DNA of 42,405 nt from Bacillota bacterium (GCA_021795575.1 JAJYPH010000008.1:1-42405); one strand, 5' to 3'. Numbered from the stretch's first letter, positions 7,012-14,977 are shown. Notes: generated by a model not told the origin, from the sequence alone. Translations and numbers: made by a program.

Positions 7012-8043
7012 ATGAGGGGGCGGACATCATCGGGGGCGCGAGGCCGATGGACGTGGAAGCAAAAGGCGGGTGGCGTGCTGGCCGCTCTGGCGGTGGTGGC
7101 CGGGGCCCTCTGGTTCATTCCCACCGGGTACACCGTGTACGCTCCCGGCATCACCGGCTACCTTCCCGGAATGGTGCGGGTGAGCGGGACCCACGGGCCG
7201 GCGCGCGGCACGCTCCTGATGGTGGCCATCTACGTCCTGCCGGCGAACGCCCTGTTATACCTGTGGGCGCACGTCAACGACACCTATCAGCTGGTGCCGA
7301 CGGCCGCCGTGCTGCCCGACATGAGCATGAGCCAGTTCGTCCAGGTGTCCCTCGCGCAGATGCGCGGCAGCCAGGAGGATGCGGAGGTGGCCGGGGAACG
7401 GGCGGCCGGCCTGTCCGCTCGGGTCGTGGCGCAGCCCGGACTCCTGGTGCTGGGGGTGCTGAAGCATTCCTCGGCCCAACACCACCTGGTGCCCGGCGCC
7501 ACGATTCTGAAGGTGAACGGCCATCCGGTGAGCCTCACCAACGACGCGGCCCTGATGCACGGCTATCGGGTCGGGCAGGTGGTGTCCGTGGAGGCGCGCG
7601 TGAAGGGCCGGATCCGCACGTTCCCCGTGACGCTGATGCACCTGCCCGGTGACCCTGTACCCGCCATTGGGGTGGAGGTGACCACCCCGGTGCGTTACGT
7701 GATTCCCCGCCCGGTGGCGTTTTCGGTGCACAACATCGGCGGTCCCAGCGCAGGGATGATGTTTTCACTGGAAATTTACCAGCAAATCACGGGCAAAAAT
7801 TTGGCGCGAGGGCGCGTGGTGGCGGGCACGGGCGAGATTACCCCCACGGGTCAGGTGCTGGAGATCGGCGGAATTGCGGAGAAGGTGATCACCGTGCACC
7901 GCGCGGGCGCCACCGTGTTTCTGTGCCCGAAAGCCAACTATCCCAAGGCGGTGGCCACGGCGCGGGCGCACGGATATCACATGACCATCTACCCCGTCAC
8001 CACGCTGGCGCAGGCGATCGCGGATTTGGGCCAGCCGTCATAG
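7012..8043 (+). CDS. ylbL: PDZ and Lon-like membrane-anchored serine protease (YlbL/SdrC family)
   Basis: A 343-residue protein with one N-terminal membrane anchor (about 20-38), an extracytoplasmic region containing a PDZ domain (about 130-210, VLGVLKHSSA...GATILKVNG) and a Lon-type proteolytic domain. The catalytic Ser is S246 in NIGGPSAGMM and the Lys is K291 in GGIAEKV, the Ser-Lys dyad of Lon proteases. Length agrees with B. subtilis YlbL, whose gene also lies just after coaD. GGAGGAGGGG (6997-7006) fixes ATG 7012. Confidence 0.92.
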   Translation: MRGRTSSGARGRWTWKQKAGGVLAALAVVAGALWFIPTGYTVYAPGITGYLPGMVRVSGTHGPARGTLLMVAIYVLPANALLYLWAHVNDTYQLVPTAAVLPDMSMSQFVQVSLAQMRGSQEDAEVAGERAAGLSARVVAQPGLLVLGVLKHSSAQHHLVPGATILKVNGHPVSLTNDAALMHGYRVGQVVSVEARVKGRIRTFPVTLMHLPGDPVPAIGVEVTTPVRYVIPRPVAFSVHNIGGPSAGMMFSLEIYQQITGKNLARGRVVAGTGEITPTGQVLEIGGIAEKVITVHRAGATVFLCPKANYPKAVATARAHGYHMTIYPVTTLAQAIADLGQPS

Positions 8044-8047
8044 GGGG

Positions 8048-8062
8048 GCCCCCATTGGGGGC
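8048..8062. terminator. Small G/C hairpin just after ylbL
   Basis: GCCCCC (8048-8053), loop ATT, GGGGGC (8057-8062) begins 4 bases after the ylbL stop. There is no T-run, so at best it is a weak or partial terminator, or a 3'-end stabiliser. Confidence 0.3.
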
Positions 8063-8121
8063 ACACTACCCCGAACACGCCACCGGGCCCGCAGGCGGGT
8101 GGCGACAGGGGGGGCAGAGTG

Positions 8122-8688
8122 ATGGGCAGCGGCCAGAAGCGCGAGGATTCCCAACAGATGCGGCGAGTGGTTCAGGAAGCGGTGCAGCAGGCGCTGGCGG
8201 AGCGCGCCGGCCGGTCGTCGTCCGATCGGGCGGGACGGGTGGCCCGCGGGCGGTCCTCGTCGGCGGCATCCCCGACGCGCGACCAGATTCGACAGATGGT
8301 GGCTGAAGAAATCGCCCAGAGCACGCACGGACCCGCGAGCGGCGCCCCAACGTCGTCCGGCTCGAGCGGCTCGTCCCGTGCCGCCAACCAGTCGTCGTCC
8401 CAGCACAAGGCGGGGTGGGGGCGCTTTCGCGGGGGCTCCTCGTTGCGGGCCGGAGGTTCGTCGTCGGCCGGGAAGGGGTCGTCCAACGCCGCCGGCGGTT
8501 CGTCCCCGGGGTCCGCGCGGCCGTCCACGGAGTCCGTGGCCGAGGTGCTGGGACAGGCACAGTGGCAGCTGTCCGAGGACTTGTCTGCCAACCTGAAGGA
8601 GCTGCGGCGCGTCATCAACCAAAGCCAGGAAATTGCCCGCAAGATTGAGCAGGTGCTGGGCCAGGGCACGTCGGGCCAAAGTGAGTGA
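8122..8688 (+). CDS. Ser/Gly-rich protein of unknown function
   Basis: A 188-residue protein not recognised as any family. The first 70 residues are charged and probably helical, with two similar segments (RRVVQEAVQQALAE and IRQMVAEEIAQS). Residues about 70-145 are low-complexity Ser/Gly/Ala, and the last 45 residues are an amphipathic helix (about 150-185, SVAEVLGQAQWQL onward). No signal peptide or membrane segment is seen. ATG 8122 is preceded by GTG 8119 and a GGGGGG ribosome site. It lies between ylbL and iadA and overlaps iadA by 8 bases. The two terminal helices joined by a flexible linker suggest an adaptor or scaffold, which is inference. Confidence 0.65.
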   Translation: MGSGQKREDSQQMRRVVQEAVQQALAERAGRSSSDRAGRVARGRSSSAASPTRDQIRQMVAEEIAQSTHGPASGAPTSSGSSGSSRAANQSSSQHKAGWGRFRGGSSLRAGGSSSAGKGSSNAAGGSSPGSARPSTESVAEVLGQAQWQLSEDLSANLKELRRVINQSQEIARKIEQVLGQGTSGQSE

Positions 8689-9886
8689 TCTGCCCCGGGG
8701 CCTCACGACCGTCCTGGTGAAGCATGCCCGCCTGTTTGCCCCTGATCCCCCGCCTGAGGCGGTGGTCGACATCCTGATGGTGGGGGATCGGGTGGCGGCC
8801 ATCGGCCCCGAGCTCGCGACCCCAGCGTTTGCGGCCGACCCCACCGAGCTGGATGCGGAGGGGCGCATTGCGATACCCGGCCTCATCGACCAGCACGTCC
8901 ACATCGCAGGCGGGGGCGGCGAAGGGGGGCCCCGGTACCGCACGCCGGAAGTCTCCGGCCAAGACCTGGCCCACGCCGGCATCACCACGGTGGTGGGGGT
9001 GCTGGGGACCGACGGGGTGACGCGCAGCATCCAGGGCCTCTTGGCGAAGGCGCGGAGTCTGTGGAGCGAGCATCTCCGCGCGTACGTGTACACCGGGGCC
9101 TACCAGGTGCCGACGCGCACCGTCACCGACACACCGCGTTCGGACCTGATTCTCATCGACCTGGTCGTGGGGGTGGGGGAAGTGGCGGTCAGCGATCAGC
9201 GGGGGAGCCATCCCAGCGTCCGGCAGCTGGCCGAGCTGGGCGGAGAAGCCCGCGTCGGCGGGCTGCTGGGCGGCAAGGCCGGCGTGCTGCACGTCCACGT
9301 GGGGGCCGGTCCCGGCGGCATCGAACCCTTGGAGCGCGTGGTGGCGTCGGCAGACGTGCCGTGGGACACGTTGGTGCCCACCCACCTGAACCGCAGCCAG
9401 GCGCTGGTGGATCAGGCCATTCGGTGGGCCCGCGCGGGAGGGTGGGTGGATTTTACGTCCGGGATTCGGCCGGACCCCCACGACCGGCTTGCGGTGTCGG
9501 CCCACGAGGCCTGGCAGCGCGTACGCGCTGCCAGCGTGCCGACGACGCGCGTGAGCTTCAGCTCCGACGCCCAAGGCTCGGCTCCCGTGTTCGATGCCGC
9601 GGGGCACCTGGTGGGGGTGGGTGTCGGTGGCGCCGATTCCCTGCTCGAGGAAGTGCTGGCGCTGGTGGACAGTGGGGTGCCATGGGCTGAGGCGCTGGCT
9701 CCCGTCACCACCGTCCCGGCAGCCATCCTGCACCTGGGCGCCGTGGGGCGCGTCCAGCCCGGGGGCCCCGCCGATGTGGTGGTGCTGGACGGGAAGCGGG
9801 TGTGGCACCTGGTGAGCCGCGGCCGCGTCCTGGTGCGCGACGGCACGTCGCGGCGCCTGTCCCCGTTTCTCACCAGCGTTGGCTAG
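8681..9886 (+). CDS. iadA: Isoaspartyl dipeptidase (beta-aspartyl-peptidase, IadA)
   Basis: A 401-residue amidohydrolase that removes isoaspartyl residues from dipeptides produced by turnover of damaged proteins. Metal-site elements are HVH (72-74) followed by the Gly run AGGGGEGG, H204/H206 in VLHVHVG, H235 in PTHLNR and the catalytic D296 in FSSDAQG. Strong family blocks are ITTVVGVLGTDGVTRS and EARVGGLLGGKAGV. At the position where E. coli IadA has the carboxylated bridging Lys there is Glu167 (VGVGEVAVS). The start is GTG 8681, inside the previous gene; the ribosome site is weak and GTG 8717 is possible. It overlaps the next gene by 8 bases. Confidence 0.9.
   Translation: MSDLPRGLTTVLVKHARLFAPDPPPEAVVDILMVGDRVAAIGPELATPAFAADPTELDAEGRIAIPGLIDQHVHIAGGGGEGGPRYRTPEVSGQDLAHAGITTVVGVLGTDGVTRSIQGLLAKARSLWSEHLRAYVYTGAYQVPTRTVTDTPRSDLILIDLVVGVGEVAVSDQRGSHPSVRQLAELGGEARVGGLLGGKAGVLHVHVGAGPGGIEPLERVVASADVPWDTLVPTHLNRSQALVDQAIRWARAGGWVDFTSGIRPDPHDRLAVSAHEAWQRVRAASVPTTRVSFSSDAQGSAPVFDAAGHLVGVGVGGADSLLEEVLALVDSGVPWAEALAPVTTVPAAILHLGAVGRVQPGGPADVVVLDGKRVWHLVSRGRVLVRDGTSRRLSPFLTSVG
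9511..9534. repeat. Perfect 24-bp palindrome inside iadA
   Basis: CTGGCAGCGCGT followed at once by its reverse complement ACGCGCTGCCAG. It encodes part of an alpha-helical segment (QRVRAAS) of the dipeptidase, and symmetry stops at the flanking C/C pair. Confidence 0.85.
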
Positions 9887-11534
9887 CCGACGCCGACAGC
9901 TGGCACGCTACCGCACCGTGGCGCTGGTGCTGCTGCGCCACGGGTTCGGGCAGCTCGGAGCGAGCCTGGGGCTGTCCCGGTGGCTCCCGATCGTCCGCCG
10001 GTGGTGTGGGCGCCGTGCCAGGACGCCTGTGGACTGGACGGAGCGCATTCCTTGGGTGCTGGCCGATCTCGGCAGCACCTTTATCAAGCTGGGCCAGTTG
10101 GCCTCTACGCGGACGGACCTGCTGCCGCCGCGGCTGGTAGCCGCACTGGAGCGGCTCCAGGATCACGTGGCGCCGCTTCCCGTGGCCCAGGTGGAATCGG
10201 TGCTGCGGCAAGCCTGGGGAGCCGACCCCGCCAGCGTGCTGTGGCTCGACCCCACGGCCCTGGCGTCCGCGTCGATCGCGCAGGTGCACGGGGGTCAACT
10301 GCCCGACGGCCGGTGGGTGGTAGTCAAAGTGCGCCGGCCGGGGATTTTGGCCACTGCGCAGGTGGACGGGGACATCGTGACGCGACTGGCGGCGGTGGCC
10401 GAGGCCCGGCTCCCGTGGGCACGGCAGTACGATGTGTCGGGGCTGATGGGCGAGTTGGTGCCGGCGTTTCTGGCGGAGCTGGACCTCACCGCCGAGGGCC
10501 ACCACACCGAAGAGGCGGCCCGCCTGGCCCGGGCGGACCCCGGCGTCCGCATTGCGGACGTGGTGTGGGAGCTGACCCGGCCTGAGGTGCTGGTCATGAC
10601 GCGCCTGGATGGCGCGAAGGTCACGGACGGCTCGGACTTGGTGGCGCTGGGTCTTGACCCCCATGACGTGGCGACCCGCCTGGTCCACACCCTGTATCGG
10701 CAAATTTTCGTCGACGGGTTCTTTCACGCCGACCCGCACCCCGGGAATGTGCACGTGGACAGCGACGGCCGCCTCATCCTCCTGGATTGGGGGATGGTGG
10801 GGCGGCTCTCGCCGGTCATGCGGGAGCACTCCATCGACCTGCTGCTGGGCATGGCACGGGGCAACAGTTCGCTCGTCGTACGGGCCCTGCTGCAGCTGGG
10901 GGCGGTGGCGGGCGAGGTGGACCGCGCCGGGTTGACCGCGGATGTGGAGCGGCTGCGGCGCCGGTACTACGAAAGCGCGCTGGCCCAGTTTGCGTTGGGC
11001 CAGGCGCTCAGCGACGTGCTGGCGCTGGCCGCCCGGCATCGGATCCGCATTCCCCGCGAGTACGCGCTGCTGGCCAAGGCGGCCGTCACCCTGGATGGCC
11101 TGGTCCGCCGCCTCGACCCCGACGCGTCGCTGGTGGAGCTGGGCCGCCCCTTGGTGGGCGAGCTGCTCCGGACCCGATTTGGCCCGGCCGCGGCCGCCCG
11201 GCATCTTGAGGACAGCGGCCTCGAGTGGCTGGCGCTGTGGGACCGCCTGCCCGCGCGCCTCGACCGGGTGCTGGACCGGGTCGAGGGCGGACTCCTGCGC
11301 GTCGAGCTGGAGCCACAGAATTTCGCCCGGGTGCTGAACCACTGGGAGCGCCTCGTCGACCGCCTGGCGCGGGCCATGGTGGCCAGCGCGCTGGTGGTGG
11401 GCACGGCGCTGGTGGTCCATCGCAGGACGCTCGACCACATGCTGGGTGCGCCCATCGGCGAGTATGCCTTTTTGGGGGCGGCGGCGCTGGCGCTGGTGGT
11501 AATGGCCGCCGGTCTGGGGAGGAGCCGTGGCTAG
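9879..11534 (+). CDS. AarF/UbiB (ABC1) family kinase-like protein
   Basis: A 551-residue member of the atypical protein-kinase-like family linked to isoprenoid quinone and lipid metabolism. Characteristic elements are STFIKLGQLASTR (the KxGQ motif, about 66-78), the Ala-rich nucleotide loop ASASIAQVH, the lysine in VVVKVRRPG, the catalytic loop FFHADPHPGN and the metal motif LLDWG (DFG equivalent). One or two hydrophobic segments at the C-terminus (about 495-545) should anchor it in the membrane. The start is TTG 9879, overlapping the iadA stop by 8 bases, so translation is probably coupled. Substrate unknown. Confidence 0.88.
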   Translation: MASRRRQLARYRTVALVLLRHGFGQLGASLGLSRWLPIVRRWCGRRARTPVDWTERIPWVLADLGSTFIKLGQLASTRTDLLPPRLVAALERLQDHVAPLPVAQVESVLRQAWGADPASVLWLDPTALASASIAQVHGGQLPDGRWVVVKVRRPGILATAQVDGDIVTRLAAVAEARLPWARQYDVSGLMGELVPAFLAELDLTAEGHHTEEAARLARADPGVRIADVVWELTRPEVLVMTRLDGAKVTDGSDLVALGLDPHDVATRLVHTLYRQIFVDGFFHADPHPGNVHVDSDGRLILLDWGMVGRLSPVMREHSIDLLLGMARGNSSLVVRALLQLGAVAGEVDRAGLTADVERLRRRYYESALAQFALGQALSDVLALAARHRIRIPREYALLAKAAVTLDGLVRRLDPDASLVELGRPLVGELLRTRFGPAAAARHLEDSGLEWLALWDRLPARLDRVLDRVEGGLLRVELEPQNFARVLNHWERLVDRLARAMVASALVVGTALVVHRRTLDHMLGAPIGEYAFLGAAALALVVMAAGLGRSRG

Positions 11535-11650
11535 CCGGCATCACACGGGGGTCGCCCGGCTCGCGGCGTCCACCGGACCCGCTTCGCCGTCCCGGGGGGC
11601 CGGGCGGCGGAGGGGCCCTCCATCGGGTGGGGCCGAGCGGCCGCACCGCG

Positions 11651-11678
11651 TTGACAGCGCGCGTGCGCTTTCGATAGT
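11651..11678 (+). promoter_or_regulatory. Sigma-A-type promoter for the rubrerythrin operon
   Basis: TTGACA (11651-11656), 16-base spacer, GATAGT (11673-11678). It starts the rubrerythrin gene 70 bases downstream. The 11535-11650 stretch before it is G/C-rich, with no gene or clear terminator. Confidence 0.65.
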
Positions 11679-11747
11679 GTGGTTCGGGATTCCCGGGGTT
11701 TCGACGGGAAGGCTCACGTACCGCAACAGATCAGGAGGCGTCGTGAT

Positions 11748-12173
11748 ATGGCATTGTCCGGAAGCAAAACCGAAGCCAACCTCAAGGAAGCCTTTGCCGG
11801 CGAGAGTCAGGCCAACCGCCGGTATCTGTATTTTGCCCGCCAGGCCGATGTCGAAGGGTACCCGGACACCGCGGGTTTGTTTCGCGACGTGGCCGAGGGG
11901 GAGACCGGCCATGCCTTTGGGCACTTTGAATATCTCGAGGAAGTGGGCGACCCCGTGACCGGAATGCCGGTGGGCAGCACGGCGAAGAACCTGCAAAGCG
12001 CGGTCGAAGGCGAAACCTACGAATTCAGCCAGATGTACCCAGGGTTTGCCAAAACGGCCCGAGACGAGGGTTTTGACCGCATCGCCGAGTGGTTTGAGAC
12101 CTTGGCCCGTGCCGAGAAGTCCCATGCCGGCCGATTCACCAAGGGACTGGCCCGGCTCGACCAGGACGACTAG
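11748..12173 (+). CDS. Rubrerythrin-family diiron protein without rubredoxin domain
   Basis: A 141-residue ferritin-like four-helix protein. The diiron ligands are visible as E19 in [11 protein letters not shown]52/H55 in [11 protein letters not shown]89 in VEGETYEF and E123/H126 in RAEKSH. The C-terminal CxxC rubredoxin domain of classical rubrerythrin is absent, so electrons must come from a separate partner. Rubrerythrins reduce hydrogen peroxide. AGGAGG lies 9 bases before the ATG. It is the first gene of a three-gene set with an Fe-S oxidoreductase and a DUF3501 protein; the Fe-S protein is the natural candidate electron donor, which is inference. Confidence 0.92.
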   Translation: MALSGSKTEANLKEAFAGESQANRRYLYFARQADVEGYPDTAGLFRDVAEGETGHAFGHFEYLEEVGDPVTGMPVGSTAKNLQSAVEGETYEFSQMYPGFAKTARDEGFDRIAEWFETLARAEKSHAGRFTKGLARLDQDD

Positions 12174-12205
12174 CGACCGACAGCGTGCGGAGGGGCGGGG
12201 TGGAG

Positions 12206-13450
12206 ATGGAGTATCGCCTGACGGCACGCGAATATTGGGACGAGGCGGCCCTCGACCGCAACCTGAAGCAAGCATTTGACATCTGCAACGGGTGCCGGCT
12301 GTGCCATGACCTCTGCCCGTCATTCCCCGCACTCTTTCGGTTCGTCGAAGACCTTGACGACGAAGTGGAGCGGCTCACGCGGAGTCAGATGGAAACCGTG
12401 GCGGAGGAGTGCTTTCAGTGCAAGATCTGCGCGCTGAAGTGCCCGTACACGCCGCCGCACCGATTTGATTTGGATTTCCCACGGCTCATGCTGCGCACCA
12501 AGGCGCAGCGAGTGCGGCGCGTGGGCCTGTCGGCCGACGACCGCTTTCTGGGGAATCCGGAGCGCTCGGGCGGATGGGGAACGGCGCTGTCCCCCTTGGC
12601 GAACTGGGCGGCCCGGCGGCCGGGGGTGCGGAGGGTGCTGGCACAGCGGACGGGCATTGATCCGCGCCGCCGGCTGCCGCCTTACGCCGGACGCCGGTTC
12701 TCACGGCGGGTGGCGGGACGGCCGGTGCCCCCATCGCCTGACGTGGTGCTGTTTGCCACGTGCACCACGGAGTACAGCTACCCGGCCGTGGGCGAGGCCG
12801 CCGTCCGCGTGTTGGAGCACCAGGGCCTTTCCGTGGCCACGCTACCGGGCGAGCGGTGCTGTGGGATGCCGGCCCTGGACGGCGGGGACGCGGTGGGCGC
12901 ACAGGAGCGGGCCCACGCCAACCTCGCCGCCTTGGCCCCCCACGTGGCCCGCGGCGCGCGCGTGGTCGCGCTGCAACCCACCTGCGCGTACGTGCTGAAG
13001 CGGGAGTATCCGCTCATGGTGGACGGGGACGTGGCCCGCGACGTGGCCGCGGCGGTGGTGGACGTCACGGAGTTGCTGGCGGAACTGGTGCAGCAGGGCA
13101 AGCTGGCCGACGACTTTCAGCGTGAGGTGGGTCCGGTGACTTATCATGTGTCGTGCCATACGCGGATGGAGGGGGGTGGCCCGCGGGGACGCCGGGTGCT
13201 GTCGAAAATCCCTGGGACCACCGTCACCGTGGTGGAGGCGTGCGCGGGCATCGACGGCACGTGGGGGCTGAAGGCGCGCCACTACGATGCGGCCCAGCAC
13301 GTGGCCGCCCGGCTGATGAGCGCCTTGGCCGAACGGCCGGGCGACCTGCCCTGCTCGGATTGCAAGCTGGCGGGGCTGCAGATTCAAGTGGCGGGGCAAG
13401 CCCCGCTGCACCCGGTCGAGGTGTTGGACCGCGCGTACGGATTGTCATAG
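12206..13450 (+). CDS. GlpC/HdrD-like Fe-S oxidoreductase (two [4Fe-4S] motifs plus CCG domains)
   Basis: A 414-residue protein. Two classical [4Fe-4S] motifs lie at C27-C30-C33-C37 and C69-C72-C75-C79. Two cysteine-rich CCG-type regions follow: ERCCGMPALDGGD near residue 220, and a second around HVSCHTR...VVEACAGIDGTWG, as in heterodisulfide reductase subunit D and the GlpC subunit of anaerobic glycerol-3-phosphate dehydrogenase. It is soluble, with no membrane segment and no flavin domain. ATG 12206 follows a GGGGTGGAG ribosome site. It probably carries electrons between an unidentified donor and the adjacent rubrerythrin or DUF3501 protein. Confidence 0.85.
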   Translation: MEYRLTAREYWDEAALDRNLKQAFDICNGCRLCHDLCPSFPALFRFVEDLDDEVERLTRSQMETVAEECFQCKICALKCPYTPPHRFDLDFPRLMLRTKAQRVRRVGLSADDRFLGNPERSGGWGTALSPLANWAARRPGVRRVLAQRTGIDPRRRLPPYAGRRFSRRVAGRPVPPSPDVVLFATCTTEYSYPAVGEAAVRVLEHQGLSVATLPGERCCGMPALDGGDAVGAQERAHANLAALAPHVARGARVVALQPTCAYVLKREYPLMVDGDVARDVAAAVVDVTELLAELVQQGKLADDFQREVGPVTYHVSCHTRMEGGGPRGRRVLSKIPGTTVTVVEACAGIDGTWGLKARHYDAAQHVAARLMSALAERPGDLPCSDCKLAGLQIQVAGQAPLHPVEVLDRAYGLS

Positions 13451-13491
13451 GCGCGGCCGGGAGGGTCGCGCGGAGGGTGAGGGAGGTGGCT

Positions 13492-14073
13492 ATGCGTCGG
13501 GTGGCGATCGAGGAACTGCTCGGGCTGGTGGAGTATCAAAGCGCGCGCGATCGAATCCGGGACGACATCATACGATACAAGCGGACGCGGCGCGTCGCGT
13601 TGGGAGACTTGGTGTCCCTGGTGTTTGAGAACCACCGTACCCTGTGGTTTCAGACCCAGGAAATGCTGCGGGCCGAACACATTGCGGACCCCGCCGCGGT
13701 GGCCGAGGAGCTGGCCGTGTACAACGACCTGCTGCCGCCCGGCTTGGCGCTGGCGGCCACGCTCTTGATCGAGATCAGCGACTCCAGCCAAATTCCGGCG
13801 GTCCTAAAGCGCCTCACGGGCGTCGAGGACCACGTGGTCCTGCTGCTGGACGGCCAGGGCATTCCGGCCGAGGCCGAACCAGGGCGGTCCAAAGAGGACA
13901 AAACCAGCTCGGTGCACTATCTGACGTTTGCCTTGTCGCCCCAGCACGCGGCGCAATTACAGGATCCGACCACGGTGGTGCGGGTCAGCATTCGGCACCC
14001 GGGGTACACGGTCCAGGTCACGCTGCCCGAAGCGGTGCGCGCCAGTCTCGCCGCCGATGTGGACGTCGGATAG
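13492..14073 (+). CDS. DUF3501 family protein
   Basis: A 193-residue protein matching DUF3501 (PF12007): a basic start with RDRIRDDIIRYKRTRRVALG, then LVFENHRTLWFQTQEMLRAE (about 43-62), ELAVYNDLLPP and an ATLLIEI strand. Function is unknown, but the family typically sits beside rubrerythrin and GlpC-like Fe-S proteins, as it does here. GGGAGG lies 5 bases upstream. It contains no Cys motif. It is the last gene of the set; a strong promoter for the next unit begins 41 bases downstream. Confidence 0.82.
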   Translation: MRRVAIEELLGLVEYQSARDRIRDDIIRYKRTRRVALGDLVSLVFENHRTLWFQTQEMLRAEHIADPAAVAEELAVYNDLLPPGLALAATLLIEISDSSQIPAVLKRLTGVEDHVVLLLDGQGIPAEAEPGRSKEDKTSSVHYLTFALSPQHAAQLQDPTTVVRVSIRHPGYTVQVTLPEAVRASLAADVDVG

Positions 14074-14114
14074 GGAGGGCATCGTGAAGGCCGCGTGAAG
14101 GGATCGGTCGGTCT

Positions 14115-14143
14115 TTGACAGGGGGGCGCTCCGTCATTATAAT
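14115..14143 (+). promoter_or_regulatory. Perfect consensus sigma-A promoter for DUF177-rpmF
   Basis: TTGACA (14115-14120), exactly 17 bases, TATAAT (14138-14143). It is the only promoter in the window matching both hexamers and the optimal spacer exactly, as suits a ribosomal protein unit. Confidence 0.9.
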
Positions 14144-14174
14144 GACCAAAGTTTTGTGAAGGTGGCGTCGTGGC

Positions 14175-14699
14175 ATGCCGATGGAAGTGCGCGTGCGGGA
14201 CGTGAAGCGATGGGCGGGCCGCCGCATCACCGTGCCGCTCGAAGGTGACTGGCCGGCCGCGCTTCAGGAACTGTCGGAGTGGCCGTTGGTCGGTCGGGCG
14301 TCGGGCCAGGTCGTGCTGGACAACGGGGGCGACTTTTTGGCCGTGGCGCTTTCCGGGGAGGCGGTGGTGGGGGCCGAGTGCGGGCGCTGCCTCCAACCCG
14401 TGAAGCTGGATGTGCCGTTTGCCTTGCGGCAGGAGTATCGTGAGGACGAGCCCGGCTTTGAGGATGAGTGGCTCGCGTACCGCCAAGACGTGGTTGAGCT
14501 GGACGACTTGGTGACACAAGCGGTGTTGCTGGCGCTGCCGGAGGTCCCGTTGTGCCGGCCGGACTGCCGTGGTCTGTGCCCCACGTGCGGCCGAGACTTG
14601 AATGACGGGCCGTGCGGTTGCGCACCGCCCCAGGACGAGCGCTGGAGTGCTCTTGCCGGCTGGCACGCGATCGAGGCCAAGAAACCACAGGGGGATTGA
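14175..14699 (+). CDS. DUF177 / YceD family protein (YlbN-like)
   Basis: A 174-residue member of the DUF177 (YceD) family, whose gene almost always precedes rpmF; it has been linked to 23S rRNA or large-subunit maturation. The core CGRCLQPV motif lies near residue 73, and the C-terminal zinc-binding-like segment has LCRPDCRGLCPTCGRDLN with further Cys in GPCGC. ATG 14175 has AAGGTGG 9 bases upstream. It is transcribed with rpmF, 4 bases separating the two. Confidence 0.9.
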   Translation: MPMEVRVRDVKRWAGRRITVPLEGDWPAALQELSEWPLVGRASGQVVLDNGGDFLAVALSGEAVVGAECGRCLQPVKLDVPFALRQEYREDEPGFEDEWLAYRQDVVELDDLVTQAVLLALPEVPLCRPDCRGLCPTCGRDLNDGPCGCAPPQDERWSALAGWHAIEAKKPQGD

Positions 14700-14703
14700 T
14701 GAC

Positions 14704-14889
14704 ATGGCGGTTCCGAAGAAGAAGCACTCAAAGTCGCGCAAGAACAAGCGGCGGTCCACGTGGACGCTGACGGCCCCGCAGGTGGGACACTGCCCGCGCT
14801 GTCACGGCGACCGCATGTCGCACCAGGTGTGTGCGCACTGCGGCTACTATGATGGCCGCGCCGTAATCGAGGTTGAGAGCGAGGCCTAA
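14704..14889 (+). CDS. rpmF: 50S ribosomal protein L32
   Basis: A 61-residue protein beginning MAVPKKKHSKSRKNKRRS, the classic L32 N-terminus, followed by the zinc ribbon CPRC...CAHC. It is therefore the zinc-binding form. The stop codon falls inside the terminator hairpin. Confidence 0.97.
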   Translation: MAVPKKKHSKSRKNKRRSTWTLTAPQVGHCPRCHGDRMSHQVCAHCGYYDGRAVIEVESEA

Positions 14890-14915
14890 CCCTTGGGTGG
14901 CCTCGCTCCTTTTTT
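14877..14915 (+). terminator. Intrinsic terminator of rpmF
   Basis: GAGCGAGGCC (14877-14886) pairs perfectly with GGCCTCGCTC (14899-14908) over a 12-base loop and is followed by a run of six T (14910-14915). The stem begins inside the last codons of rpmF. Confidence 0.93.
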
Positions 14916-14926
14916 GTTTCCCGGGT

Positions 14927-14946
14927 TTAGGATCACGTGATCATAA
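14927..14946. promoter_or_regulatory. 20-bp palindromic operator candidate before fapR
   Basis: TTAGGATCAC (14927-14936) and GTGATCATAA (14937-14946) are reverse complements at 9 of 10 positions; the central 12 bp (GATCACGTGATC) are perfect. The site lies 31 bases before the fapR start codon. Bacillus FapR binds an inverted repeat with TTAG-like arms and represses its own operon, so autoregulation by FapR is the simplest reading, though the inner bases differ from the Bacillus consensus. No convincing -35/-10 pair could be fixed around it. Confidence 0.5.
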
Positions 14947-14977
14947 GAGGACCACACCGTCACACAAGGAGGACGCC

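Noticed and set aside
14914-14946. TTGTTT with GATCAT or TAGGAT as the fapR promoter
   Set aside because: Spacers are 19 or more bases, or no -35 is present, and the -35 candidate falls in the rpmF terminator T-run; left unassigned.
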